DNA of 64,000 nt from Occultella gossypii. Its GTDB lineage: Bacteria > Actinomycetota > Actinomycetes > Actinomycetales > Beutenbergiaceae. A program made the translations under genes and the position numbers. The stretch covers positions 1 to 64,000 of the forward strand of contig NZ_JAGSHT010000014.1 of assembly GCF_019947135.1 (NCBI RefSeq), written 5' to 3'. Positions 8,683 to 15,946 of this stretch are shown here, piece after piece. The notes beneath the pieces are model-generated. The model searched no databases. It was not told where the DNA came from and was given only the letters and a program-made list of their open reading frames with translations. How positions within the stretch are numbered: position 1 is the first letter of the stretch; each line of letters begins with the position of its first letter.

Positions 8683-9413
8683 CCGACCAACGCCGAGGCG
8701 CACGTCCGGCCTCCACCAGCCGGCCCACCGGGGTACCCGTTCCCGCTGAACGGACGCTGGCCGAGGACCTCCTCCTGCTGCTGTTCCAGCCCGACTCCGG
8801 AACGGTCGCAGGAGAGGGGACGCTCTACTACGTGCTCGCGGGCGCGGTGCTCGCCGACCTCGGGCTCGGTGGCCACGTGCGCACCGGAGCGGGGCGATTG
8901 GGGTCTACGACGGTGGCGGCCGTCGCCGACCATCCACCTGCGGATCTGCTCCTGCGTGCTAGCTGGGAGTACGTCGTCGACAAACCCCGCGGAGTGCAGA
9001 CCGTCCTGCCAGCGATAGGCCCGACCCTGCGTGAATCGGTCCTGGACCGCCTCCTCGAGCGTGGAGACCTCCGCCGGAGCACCCACATGACGCTCGGACT
9101 CTTCAAGTCCTCAGTGATCGAGGCGGGCGACACCGAGCGCCGGTCGTGGCTGCTGGGCGAGGTCCGGGCCGTGCTGGTCGACGGCGTCGAGCCCACCGCG
9201 CGCGTCGCCGCGCTCGCTGCGCTGCTCTATGGCAGCGGCGCACTGCCTCAGTTCGACCCGAACATTCCGTGGACCGCTGCGGTGATCGCCCGCGCCGAAG
9301 CGCTCAAGGAAGGAAGCTGGGGGGCGGGTGCCGCAGCCGAGGCGGTCGCCCGTACCGTCACCGCGACCATCATCAACCACGTCATCGTCGCCGCTGCGCG
9401 GCGGCGCGGATAG
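8679..9413 (+). CDS. GPP34 (Golgi phosphoprotein 3-like) family protein
   Basis: This protein of about 244 residues has the GPP34 fold signature. It shows LAEDLLLLLFQPDSG (28-42), LAGAVLADLGLGGHV, the helix RESVLDRLLERGDLRRS, and the C-terminal ARVAALAALLYGSGALPQF. In eukaryotes GOLPH3 binds phosphatidylinositol-4-phosphate and glycosyltransferases. Bacterial members are common in actinobacteria but poorly understood. ATG 8679 overlaps the stop of the upstream 34-codon ORF; a GTG at 8670 is an alternative. Its place behind an ABC exporter suggests a membrane-associated role with that transporter, which is inference only. Confidence 0.85.
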   Translation: MTDQRRGARPASTSRPTGVPVPAERTLAEDLLLLLFQPDSGTVAGEGTLYYVLAGAVLADLGLGGHVRTGAGRLGSTTVAAVADHPPADLLLRASWEYVVDKPRGVQTVLPAIGPTLRESVLDRLLERGDLRRSTHMTLGLFKSSVIEAGDTERRSWLLGEVRAVLVDGVEPTARVAALAALLYGSGALPQFDPNIPWTAAVIARAEALKEGSWGAGAAAEAVARTVTATIINHVIVAAARRRG

Positions 9414-9681
9414 CGGAGCCGCAACCGTACTCGGGCGCGAAGGACTCAGTCCCGGAGATCGACCGGTCGCGAAGACAGCGACGGTCCCCAGGGACGAGCG
9501 CCCGTCCAGCCCTGCTCCGCAGTCCCAGCGTCAGGCACATCGGCATCTCATCATCGCGGCACGAGATCGCTCGGGAGACGTCCGCCCTCGTGCATCGCAG
9601 GGTCGACGTCGTCGCGAGGCCTGGCCGCGTGAACACAGCTGCATCACCCATATGTCGCTCGAACCAATAAGGAGAGAGATC

Positions 9682-11451
9682 GTGTCTCAGCATGAATCGC
9701 AATCGTCCAGCACATCCAGCCCCCGACGAGGGAGGTTGGTGGCCCTGAGGGTCGCGCTGGCCGCCGTCATCATCGCGCTCGGAGTCGTCGCCATCGTGTC
9801 GTCGAATGGTCGTGATGACGCGGCGCCACCGAGTGGTGACGAGACGCTGACGCCCGACGTCGTCGCGCTGGCGGGATCTCTGGCTGATCAGGAACTGGTC
9901 TGGGAGGCCTGTGAATTCACCGATGACGGCCCTCCTATCCCGGGAGCAGATGTCTCCAACGTCGAGTGCGCGACCATCACGGTGCCCCGGGACTGGCTGA
10001 ACCCCGACCCGGAGCTCACCTGGGACGTGCGGATCTCGCACGCCAGGAACATCGACCCCTCGGATCCGAGGTACCACACCACGGTTATCGCGCATCCCGG
10101 CGGTCCGTACGCATCCGGGCTGTCATACAGCACGGCCGTCCAGCTGTACACGCCGGAGTTGCGCCCGACGACGAACTACGTCAGTTTCGACCAGCGTGGA
10201 CTCGGTCAGTCAAGCCACGCGTCCTGCGACTACGAGTACGACCCGGCCGGCGGGCCATCGGCCGCGGCGCAGGCGATCGGCGATGCCTGCTCGCAGGATC
10301 CCGCTGTCGCGACGATGACGACCGAGCAGGCCGCCTACGACATGGACTTCATCCGCCATCTCCTCGGCCTGGAGACGGTGACCTACATGGGGTACTCCTA
10401 CGGCACGTGGTTGGGAACGTGGTACGGCGCCCTCTTCTCCGACAACATCGAGCGGATGATCCTCGATTCCGCGACGGACTCGACGCAGGAATCGATCCAG
10501 ACCCTGTACAACGCAGCCCACGAGGGCCGTGATCGCCAGTTCCGCCTGCACATGATGAACTGGATCGCGCGCAATGACTCGACCATCGGACTCGGCGCGG
10601 ATCCGGAAGCGATCTGGGAGCGGTACTTCGCCGCGACCGACACCCCCGAGACGTCGCTCGCAGCGCAGTACGCCTGGAACGCGGCAAGTGGCTCGCTCGC
10701 GTTCTCGACCCCCGTGCTCTACCCGGTAGCCGGAAGCCTCGTCGCCAACATCATCGCCGAATCCGAGGCATCGACCGGCGAGGTCGACCCCGTCGCGCTC
10801 GCCACTCGGATCGTCGCCGGGACGGATCTGCCCGACGTGCTGCGCACCACCGCGGAGCAGACTCTCGCGGCGCTGGCAGCACCTCCTGAGACCGCGCCGG
10901 GCGAGCTCATCCAGGGGACCCACGACTATGTCATCGAGTTCACCGCCTGCACGGACGGGCAATGGACGCAGGGACATGAATACTGGGACGACTTCCACGA
11001 GCGCACGGCGCAGATCGCGCCGTTGACTGCGCAGTTCGGTCTGCTCATCACTCCTACGTGTGCATTCTGGCCGACGGACTCGGCGATGCCGCCGCTGGAC
11101 GACAGCTTCCCGGAAACCATCGTGCTGCAGAGCGAGCTCGACTCGATGACGCCGTTCGAGCAGGGCTGGGCCGCAGGCACCGGGCTGCCGAACGCGAGCC
11201 TGATCGCCGTCGACAACGAGAGCATCCACGGTGTCTTTCCCTACGGCACGGAGGAGGTGGACCGACCGGTGATCGACTTCCTTCTCGGTGGCGACCGGCC
11301 CTCTGAAACGATCATTGCGCCAGGCAAGCCCTTGCCCCTGGAGGACACCAGCTACGAATCGTGGACCCCGCTCGACGAGAACGCCGAGCACGACTCGGAC
11401 CCTCAGTTCACCGATCCGACCATTCCGGCGGAGACAGCCAGACTTCGGTAA
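9682..11451 (+). CDS. exported alpha/beta hydrolase, S33 tripeptidyl-aminopeptidase type
   Basis: This 589-residue enzyme probably trims peptides at the cell surface. A short charged N-terminus is followed by one hydrophobic segment (VALRVALAAVIIALGVVAIV), which is a signal anchor. The hydrolase domain shows the oxyanion loop HPGGP, the nucleophile elbow GYSYG with S239, D487 in ELDSMTP and H516 in SIHGV, so the triad is complete. The C-terminal part matches the TAP-like domain of Streptomyces tripeptidyl aminopeptidases. The GTG start is chosen because AAGGAG lies 7 nt upstream; the 118 codons in frame before it are not protein-like. Confidence 0.9.
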   Translation: MSQHESQSSSTSSPRRGRLVALRVALAAVIIALGVVAIVSSNGRDDAAPPSGDETLTPDVVALAGSLADQELVWEACEFTDDGPPIPGADVSNVECATITVPRDWLNPDPELTWDVRISHARNIDPSDPRYHTTVIAHPGGPYASGLSYSTAVQLYTPELRPTTNYVSFDQRGLGQSSHASCDYEYDPAGGPSAAAQAIGDACSQDPAVATMTTEQAAYDMDFIRHLLGLETVTYMGYSYGTWLGTWYGALFSDNIERMILDSATDSTQESIQTLYNAAHEGRDRQFRLHMMNWIARNDSTIGLGADPEAIWERYFAATDTPETSLAAQYAWNAASGSLAFSTPVLYPVAGSLVANIIAESEASTGEVDPVALATRIVAGTDLPDVLRTTAEQTLAALAAPPETAPGELIQGTHDYVIEFTACTDGQWTQGHEYWDDFHERTAQIAPLTAQFGLLITPTCAFWPTDSAMPPLDDSFPETIVLQSELDSMTPFEQGWAAGTGLPNASLIAVDNESIHGVFPYGTEEVDRPVIDFLLGGDRPSETIIAPGKPLPLEDTSYESWTPLDENAEHDSDPQFTDPTIPAETARLR

Positions 11452-11466
11452 CGGCACGTTAACGCC

Positions 11467-11501
11467 GAGCGGCTGGCAGGACCGTGTTCTGTCAGCCGCT
11501 C
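11467..11501 (+). terminator. hairpin terminator after the S33 peptidase
   Basis: Sixteen-nt arms (GAGCGGCTGGCAGGAC and GTTCTGTCAGCCGCTC) pair throughout, counting a few G-U pairs, around a CGT loop, 15 nt after the stop. No T-run follows, as is common in high-GC actinobacteria. Confidence 0.65.
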
Positions 11502-11509
11502 GCAACGAG

Positions 11510-11695
11510 TTACCGCAGGCGCCCTGGTTGGACGGCCGTGCTGCCGAACGTCCCGTGAGCAGGCATGCTGGCTTCGAGGACCACTGCGCCAAACGCCGCT
11601 GATCCCAATGGCTGCAGGACGATCTTGCCGACATGGTGGCGTTGACCCAGCTCTTCCTGTGCTCGGGCCGTGAGGGTGGAAGAGCCGGCCGATGC
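11510..11695 (-). pseudogene. 3' fragment of a zinc-type (MDR) dehydrogenase / quinone oxidoreductase gene
   Basis: The minus strand reads TARAQEELGQRHHVGKIVLQP, very like the C-terminal helix and last strand of MDR-family dehydrogenases (AHxLLExGxxxGKIVL). Upstream on that strand the similarity stops at about 11695, just where the AT-richer plus-strand gene begins. The rest of the enzyme is missing, so this looks like a fragment cut by an insertion or deletion. The assignment rests on one short motif. Confidence 0.45.
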
Positions 11696-12695
11696 GCGGG
11701 TAAATTCGCCGGCCCTTGAAATTCTGGCCAACCTCGATCCTTCCATGCTCGCGCACCTTGGAAGCACGGACGGGCAGGCGCTTAAGAAGTTCCTACCACT
11801 CTTACCGCTGCTCCAGGATGATGAGCTTGTCCAGCGCCTCGAAGCGAGCGGTTACGAGGGGATTGATGAATTCCGTCGACTTGCCGCGGATTTCAAGTCG
11901 AAGACTGACAGTTCGACCGAGCAGATCCGTGCGATTACATCCAAGATGTTCGACGACGCCTGCGGGCCAGAGCTTGAGGCCGCGACCAAGACCAAGATCG
12001 TGCGGTTAAAACCGCTCATGCAAGCCGACGACGACTGGTCGACCGATGTCCTGGTCCGTCGATTTGTCGCCGAGATAACCGCACTCCTCGAAGATGGTGG
12101 GCGACACATGCTGCTGGATTCGCCAACCTCCAAATTTGCGGGTGCTCTGATCGATGAGAAGCGAATGCAGCCGTCGAGTTTGGCGATACCCAATGCTCGC
12201 GAGTCGATCGTCGGTACGGAGATCATCGCTCTTTTGCCAACCGTCGGGGACACACCCGTGGACGAACTTCTTGATCTCCGATGGGACCTGATTGGTCCGC
12301 TTAGCAACTACCGGCGGACTGTCGCATCGCTGGGCGAAAAGATGCGAGTTGGCCCGTTGGATCGTGAGGCAGACGCCGAAGTCGACCACATTTACCGTGT
12401 TGAGGTTGTGCCTGCCATCCAGCAGATGCGAGAGCACCTAACTGAGCACAGTCTGGTTCGAGAGGTCGGTCGTGCGGTCGGCGCCGACCTCAAGTCTGTG
12501 GTTCTTGGCGCGGCGGCGATACCTGCGCTCGTAGTCGGCGCGCAATTTGCGGCTAACTTGGCTACGGCCGCGACGGCGGGACTGGCGGCGTTGCCTGGCG
12601 TGGCGGGCGCCACCTCGGTACTTATGAGGGCGCGCGCGGCGCAAAAGACTAGCCTTATCAAACGTCCGTGGCCGAGACCTCTATTATCTCCATGA
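11670..12695 (+). CDS. unrecognised protein with C-terminal hydrophobic region
   Basis: This ORF of about 341 residues was not assigned to a family with confidence; the stretch DELLDLRWDLIGPLSNYRRTV is faintly reminiscent of DUF6236-type proteins. The first 250 residues are soluble and helical. Residues about 270-320 (VVLGAAAIPALVVGAQFAANL, then Ala/Gly-rich) could insert in a membrane. Base composition is clearly more AT-rich than its neighbours, suggesting transfer. The start is doubtful: GTG 11670 and ATG 11745 both lack a good ribosome site, and the 5' end may have been lost at the junction with the dehydrogenase fragment. Confidence 0.55.
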   Translation: MRVEEPADARVNSPALEILANLDPSMLAHLGSTDGQALKKFLPLLPLLQDDELVQRLEASGYEGIDEFRRLAADFKSKTDSSTEQIRAITSKMFDDACGPELEAATKTKIVRLKPLMQADDDWSTDVLVRRFVAEITALLEDGGRHMLLDSPTSKFAGALIDEKRMQPSSLAIPNARESIVGTEIIALLPTVGDTPVDELLDLRWDLIGPLSNYRRTVASLGEKMRVGPLDREADAEVDHIYRVEVVPAIQQMREHLTEHSLVREVGRAVGADLKSVVLGAAAIPALVVGAQFAANLATAATAGLAALPGVAGATSVLMRARAAQKTSLIKRPWPRPLLSP

Positions 12696-12856
12696 ACCTG
12701 ACCGTCGGTTGACCCGAGTAGTCCACATTCATCCACGCTGCGCACGGAAGCCTTGAGGATTCGAGAGCCCTCCGGGATCCCACAAGACCAGCCGTTGCGC
12801 TTGGCCGGAAATTTGGCCACCTATCGACCCTGACCCGAAGATGCGCTCGAGTCTCG

Positions 12857-13330
12857 CTATTGTGTTCCGTCAGGATCGTCTTTTGAATACCGTTTGCGAG
12901 CGGCCTCCAGATCGAGACTGGGCCACTCATCGATGTAGGAGACGATGAATCGCTCGATGGCCTCGGTAGTGACATGGAGATCAACCGGCTCCTCGGCGGA
13001 GTCGCGGAACGTTAGGACGGACGCTCCCTGCATCGCCGTCCCAACATCCTTGCTGTATGACTCGTACTCGACAGCCAATCGGCGACCCGCGACATCGAGA
13101 TCTTGCCCCATGAGCAACACGTGCTGCTCAAATTCGTAGTGCCACGGCACACCAGCCTGCACCTCTTGCGCGTGTGAACTACAGAGCGCGACGTCAATGG
13201 CGAAATGCTCGGGGCGAGCGAGGTTGATCACCGTCGCCGCTGGGTTCGGGCATCTGAGGACGTGGCACGCTCCATTGCTCACTACTGAGTGTAGGCGCGG
13301 CGCCCTGGCCGTGTGTTGGGATCGAGTCAT
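12857..13330 (-). CDS. unrecognised 157-residue protein with possible Cys/His metal site
   Basis: The family is not known. The N-terminal half has CHVLRC and then CSSH some 25 residues on, a C-x4-C ... C-x2-H arrangement that could bind zinc. The C-terminal half is acidic and helical. The ATG is well placed, with TGAGGAC 5 nt upstream. The gene starts 16 nt after the stop of the 60-residue gene at 13347, so the two probably form an operon. It lies in the AT-richer segment beside ssrA. The longer in-frame reading upstream of this ATG overlaps that gene and is rejected. Confidence 0.6.
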   Translation of the reverse strand: MTRSQHTARAPRLHSVVSNGACHVLRCPNPAATVINLARPEHFAIDVALCSSHAQEVQAGVPWHYEFEQHVLLMGQDLDVAGRRLAVEYESYSKDVGTAMQGASVLTFRDSAEEPVDLHVTTEAIERFIVSYIDEWPSLDLEAARKRYSKDDPDGTQ

Positions 13331-13346
13331 GGCGAGGTCCTCAGGT

Positions 13347-13529
13347 CTATCGGTGGATCGGCGCGACTGTGGGTTGCGATGCCGCTCGCCATCCATCGAC
13401 GAGCTTGCGAACGATCGCGGTCGTCGTCACCGCATCCAGTTCGAATGCCTTAACCTCCGCGAGTACCGCGTGCGCTTGGGCCCATCGGTCGCCACCGAGA
13501 TCATGTGCATCGGCCCAGTGCTCGCGCAT
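13347..13529 (-). CDS. small helical protein upstream of the 157-residue gene
   Basis: Sixty residues (MREHWADAHDLGGDRWAQAH...) with a helical, mixed-charge composition and no recognised domain. The frame stays open for about 36 more codons upstream, back to a TAA near 13637, with no good start codon, so the gene may be the remaining end of a longer one. GAGGA lies 13 nt before the ATG. Its stop is 16 nt from the next start, as in a two-gene operon. A toxin-antitoxin role is conceivable from size and layout only. Confidence 0.45.
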   Translation of the reverse strand: MREHWADAHDLGGDRWAQAHAVLAEVKAFELDAVTTTAIVRKLVDGWRAASQPTVAPIHR

Positions 13530-13898
13530 CGCTGCGAGCCAATCCTCGCGCGAAAGATTGGGTGCCAGGCTAGGGAGCGGGTGGACGGCTTCGCTCAGCC
13601 TCGATCCGCCGTGCGGGTTTGTGAACCGCCCTTGGTTCTGTTCCGTTGTTTATGTGAGCGCCGGGGTGGCGTTCTGTGGTTGATAGTAGCGTCCACGGTG
13701 GACGACGATCCCCCGCGGGAACGGTGCGGTGCGTGCCATATTGGCCTCGAGCCCTCTGTTGGTGTGTCAGCTGTGTCACGTTTCCTGCCACGCTGGGCCT
13801 ATTCGTGCCCTCGGCTGCCCATCAGGGGCATGACCCGGAACCGTTGTGATTGCAACGAAAAGCGCCGTATACCAAGGGTACACGGCGCTCTTTCGGGG
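13530..13898. other. region between the small operon and ssrA
   Basis: Apart from the open but startless minus-strand frame (to about 13637) and the tmRNA terminator at 13861-13889, nothing recognisable is present. No integrase, transposase or second copy of the ssrA 3' end was seen. Confidence 0.5.
13861..13889 (-). terminator. intrinsic terminator of ssrA
   Basis: AGCGCCGTATACC and GGTACACGGCGCT form a 13-bp stem (one mismatch) with an AAG loop. On the minus strand it is followed by TTTTCG, a normal Rho-independent layout, 10 nt after the tmRNA 3' end. Confidence 0.85.
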
Positions 13899-14265
13899 TG
13901 GAGGTGGCGGGAATCGAACCCGCGTCCGACAGTGCGGAACCAGGACTTCTCCGAGTGCAGTCTGCTAGTAGATTTTCTCGGCCCCAGCGATCACGCAGAC
14001 AAGTCGCTGACGGGCCCAGTCACTTAGATGTCCCCGTAGCCCCAGTGACAAAGGCTACGAGCAGTGGCTCTCTAGATGACGCCAGGATCCAGGTCGAGAG
14101 CAAGCCTGGGCTGACGGACCTCTACAGCTCGCTCAGGCGGCGAGTGCGAAGTCGGTGCGCTTGGAATCGGCACCTATTGGTTTGCAAGGAGCGTTTACGA
14201 GATAACCCTGCATCCTCGACTCGCTTCTCCTGGTACGACAACCATCGTCGAAACCGATCACCCCC
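13899..14265 (-). ncRNA. ssrA: tmRNA (transfer-messenger RNA)
   Basis: This 367-nt RNA rescues stalled ribosomes together with SmpB, encoded at 20563. The ends form a tRNA-like acceptor: GGGGGUG at the 5' end pairs with CACCUCC at the 3' end, followed by discriminator A. CCA is only partly encoded (ACCC). GGUUCGAUUCC is the T-loop and UCGGUUUCGACGAUGG is the usual 5' segment. The tag frame lies at 14133-14171 and reads ADSKRTDFALAA then UGA, a typical actinobacterial tag ending ALAA. Pseudoknot-rich sequence fills the rest. A GATAAT -10 box lies just upstream of the 5' end on this strand. Confidence 0.96.
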
Positions 14266-14319
14266 ATGTTGAATTATCAAGCACCGGACCCGATGAAGCG
14301 TGAACCCGATCGGACCAGT

Positions 14320-15453
14320 CTACCTGTCCAACGCCGTCGGGCCCTCATCTATTTCCGCGGCTCGCCCGGCCAGCGCGGCGTCCACCAGCGGCTTGACCAC
14401 AGTGCCGAGCAGTTCGATGGCCCGCAGCGCCTCGCGCTGCGGCACGCCGGTCAGGTCCATCTGGAACACCTGCCGGTCGTGTCCGAGCACCTCGTGCAGT
14501 GCGACGACCCGCTCCGCCACCGACTCCGGTGCGCCGATGAAGTACGCCCCGCCAGGGCTCGCGGTGGCCTCGTACGTGATCTTGTTGGGGATCGGGAAGC
14601 CCCGCTCCGCGGCGATCATCCGCATGGTCTGCAGGTAGTACGGGTAGAAGAAGTCCCGGGCCCCCGCATCGGTCTCGCCGACGAAGCCCATCACGGCGAT
14701 CTCAACGCGTGGCAGGGCGCCGTGCCCGGTGTCGGTGAACGTGTCCCGGTACAGGCCCGCGAGCGGGGCGAAATCGGCTGGGCGACCGCCGATGATCGCG
14801 TAGGTCACCGGCAGCCCCAACTCTCCCGCCCGGGCGGAGGACTCCGGGTTCCCGCCGGTGGCGATACCGATCCGCAGGTGGTCCCCCAAGCCGGGTTTGT
14901 CGACCGGCCGCGGCAGCACCACCGCGTCGGTCAGCGGTGGCCGGAACCTCCCCGACCACGTGATCGGGTGCTGGGAGTCGAGCTCGAGCAGGAGCCGGAC
15001 CTTCTCCTCGAACAGGTCGTCGTAGTCCTCCAGCGCCGCTCCGTACAGCGGGTAGGACTCGATGTAGGAGCCGCGGCCGGCGAGCAGCTCGACCCGCCCG
15101 CCGGAGAACTGGTCCATCGTCGTGAACTGCTGGAAGACCCGCACCGGGTCCTCGGTGCTGAGCACGGTGACGGCGCTGCCCACCCGGATCGTCGACGTCT
15201 GTGCCAGCGCGGCGGCGATCACCGTGCCCGGCGCGGACACCGCGTACTCGGGCCGGTGGTGCTCGCCGATGCCGGCGTAGTCGAGCCCCACCTGCTCGGC
15301 GAGGCGGACCCGCTCGAGTAGGTCCCGGATGCGTTGCCCGGGTGGCGTGCGCTCGCCGGTGTGCGGGTCCGGCATGGTGTCACCGAAGCTGTAGAAGCCC
15401 AGTTCCAGGCCACCGAGGCCCGACGGCGGTGGTGCCGCCGGGCGCATCGTCAC
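14320..15453 (-). CDS. LLM-class flavin/F420-dependent oxidoreductase
   Basis: This luciferase-like monooxygenase of about 377 residues shows ELGFYSFGDT at the start, LAEQVGLDYAGIGEHH (the family's EHH motif), RVGSAVTVLSTEDPVRVFQQF, and GGRVELLAGRGSYIESYPLYG. Members use FMN or F420 to oxidise or reduce diverse substrates. The GTG start overlaps the stop of the upstream DoxX gene (GTGA), and a nearby ATG at 15447 is also possible. Together with the DoxX-like protein it forms a two-gene operon. The substrate is not predictable from sequence. Confidence 0.9.
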   Translation of the reverse strand: MTMRPAAPPPSGLGGLELGFYSFGDTMPDPHTGERTPPGQRIRDLLERVRLAEQVGLDYAGIGEHHRPEYAVSAPGTVIAAALAQTSTIRVGSAVTVLSTEDPVRVFQQFTTMDQFSGGRVELLAGRGSYIESYPLYGAALEDYDDLFEEKVRLLLELDSQHPITWSGRFRPPLTDAVVLPRPVDKPGLGDHLRIGIATGGNPESSARAGELGLPVTYAIIGGRPADFAPLAGLYRDTFTDTGHGALPRVEIAVMGFVGETDAGARDFFYPYYLQTMRMIAAERGFPIPNKITYEATASPGGAYFIGAPESVAERVVALHEVLGHDRQVFQMDLTGVPQREALRAIELLGTVVKPLVDAALAGRAAEIDEGPTALDR

Positions 15454-15869
15454 GCCTTCCGCTTGTTGCCGCCGTCGAGCAGCAGTGCGAGGCCGATCGC
15501 CAGGAGGAACACGTCCTTGGCGAGAGCGACGCCCTGCGGGGTCGGGCGGACCCCGTCGGCCTCGGTCATGCCGGGAGATTTCAGGTACATCGTGACGAGG
15601 CCGGTCGCGAACACGGTCAGGCCCAGGCCGACGAGCCTGCTCGGCAGGAACGGCGCGAGCAGCGCGGTCCCGAGGGCGATCTCCCCCGCCGCGAGGTATT
15701 TGCCGAACTGCTCCGCATCGAGGTCACCCAACTGCGGAATGGCGTTGGTCGCCAGGGACTGCAGCCCCTTCGCCGACTCGGCGTCCAGGTCGAGTTTGCC
15801 GATGCCCGAGTTGAGCAGGAACGCGCCGGAGGCGAGGCGAAGGGGAAGACGACGAAGGGCGAATGCCAC
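15450..15869 (-). CDS. DoxX-like small membrane protein
   Basis: A 139-residue protein with about four hydrophobic segments (LRLASGAFLLNSGIGKLDLD, LAAGEIALGTALLAPFLPS, LVGLGLTVFATGLVTMYL, VFLLAIGLALLLDGG) in the DoxX/SURF4-like pattern. It starts with GTG, supported by AGGAG 7 nt upstream, and overlaps the oxidoreductase start by four bases (GTGA). DoxX-like proteins are often linked to redox enzymes in the membrane, which suits this pairing. The exact role is unknown. Confidence 0.8.
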   Translation of the reverse strand: MAFALRRLPLRLASGAFLLNSGIGKLDLDAESAKGLQSLATNAIPQLGDLDAEQFGKYLAAGEIALGTALLAPFLPSRLVGLGLTVFATGLVTMYLKSPGMTEADGVRPTPQGVALAKDVFLLAIGLALLLDGGNKRKA

Positions 15870-15946
15870 GGGAGGACTCCTGAAGGTGATCGACCGAGGC
15901 CGAGGCGAGGTCCGCCGTCGGCCACTTCCAGGTTAGACGCCGTGAC

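Noticed and set aside
13899-13935. A tRNA-like 3' end (GGGTTCGATTCCCGCC on minus)
   Set aside because: It belongs to the tmRNA acceptor and T-arm, not to a separate tRNA; the 5' half is 330 nt away with the tag frame between.
13197-14027. A 276-codon plus-strand ORF across the ssrA 3' region
   Set aside because: It runs antisense through the tmRNA and the 157-residue gene and has no protein-like composition; the tmRNA evidence is decisive.
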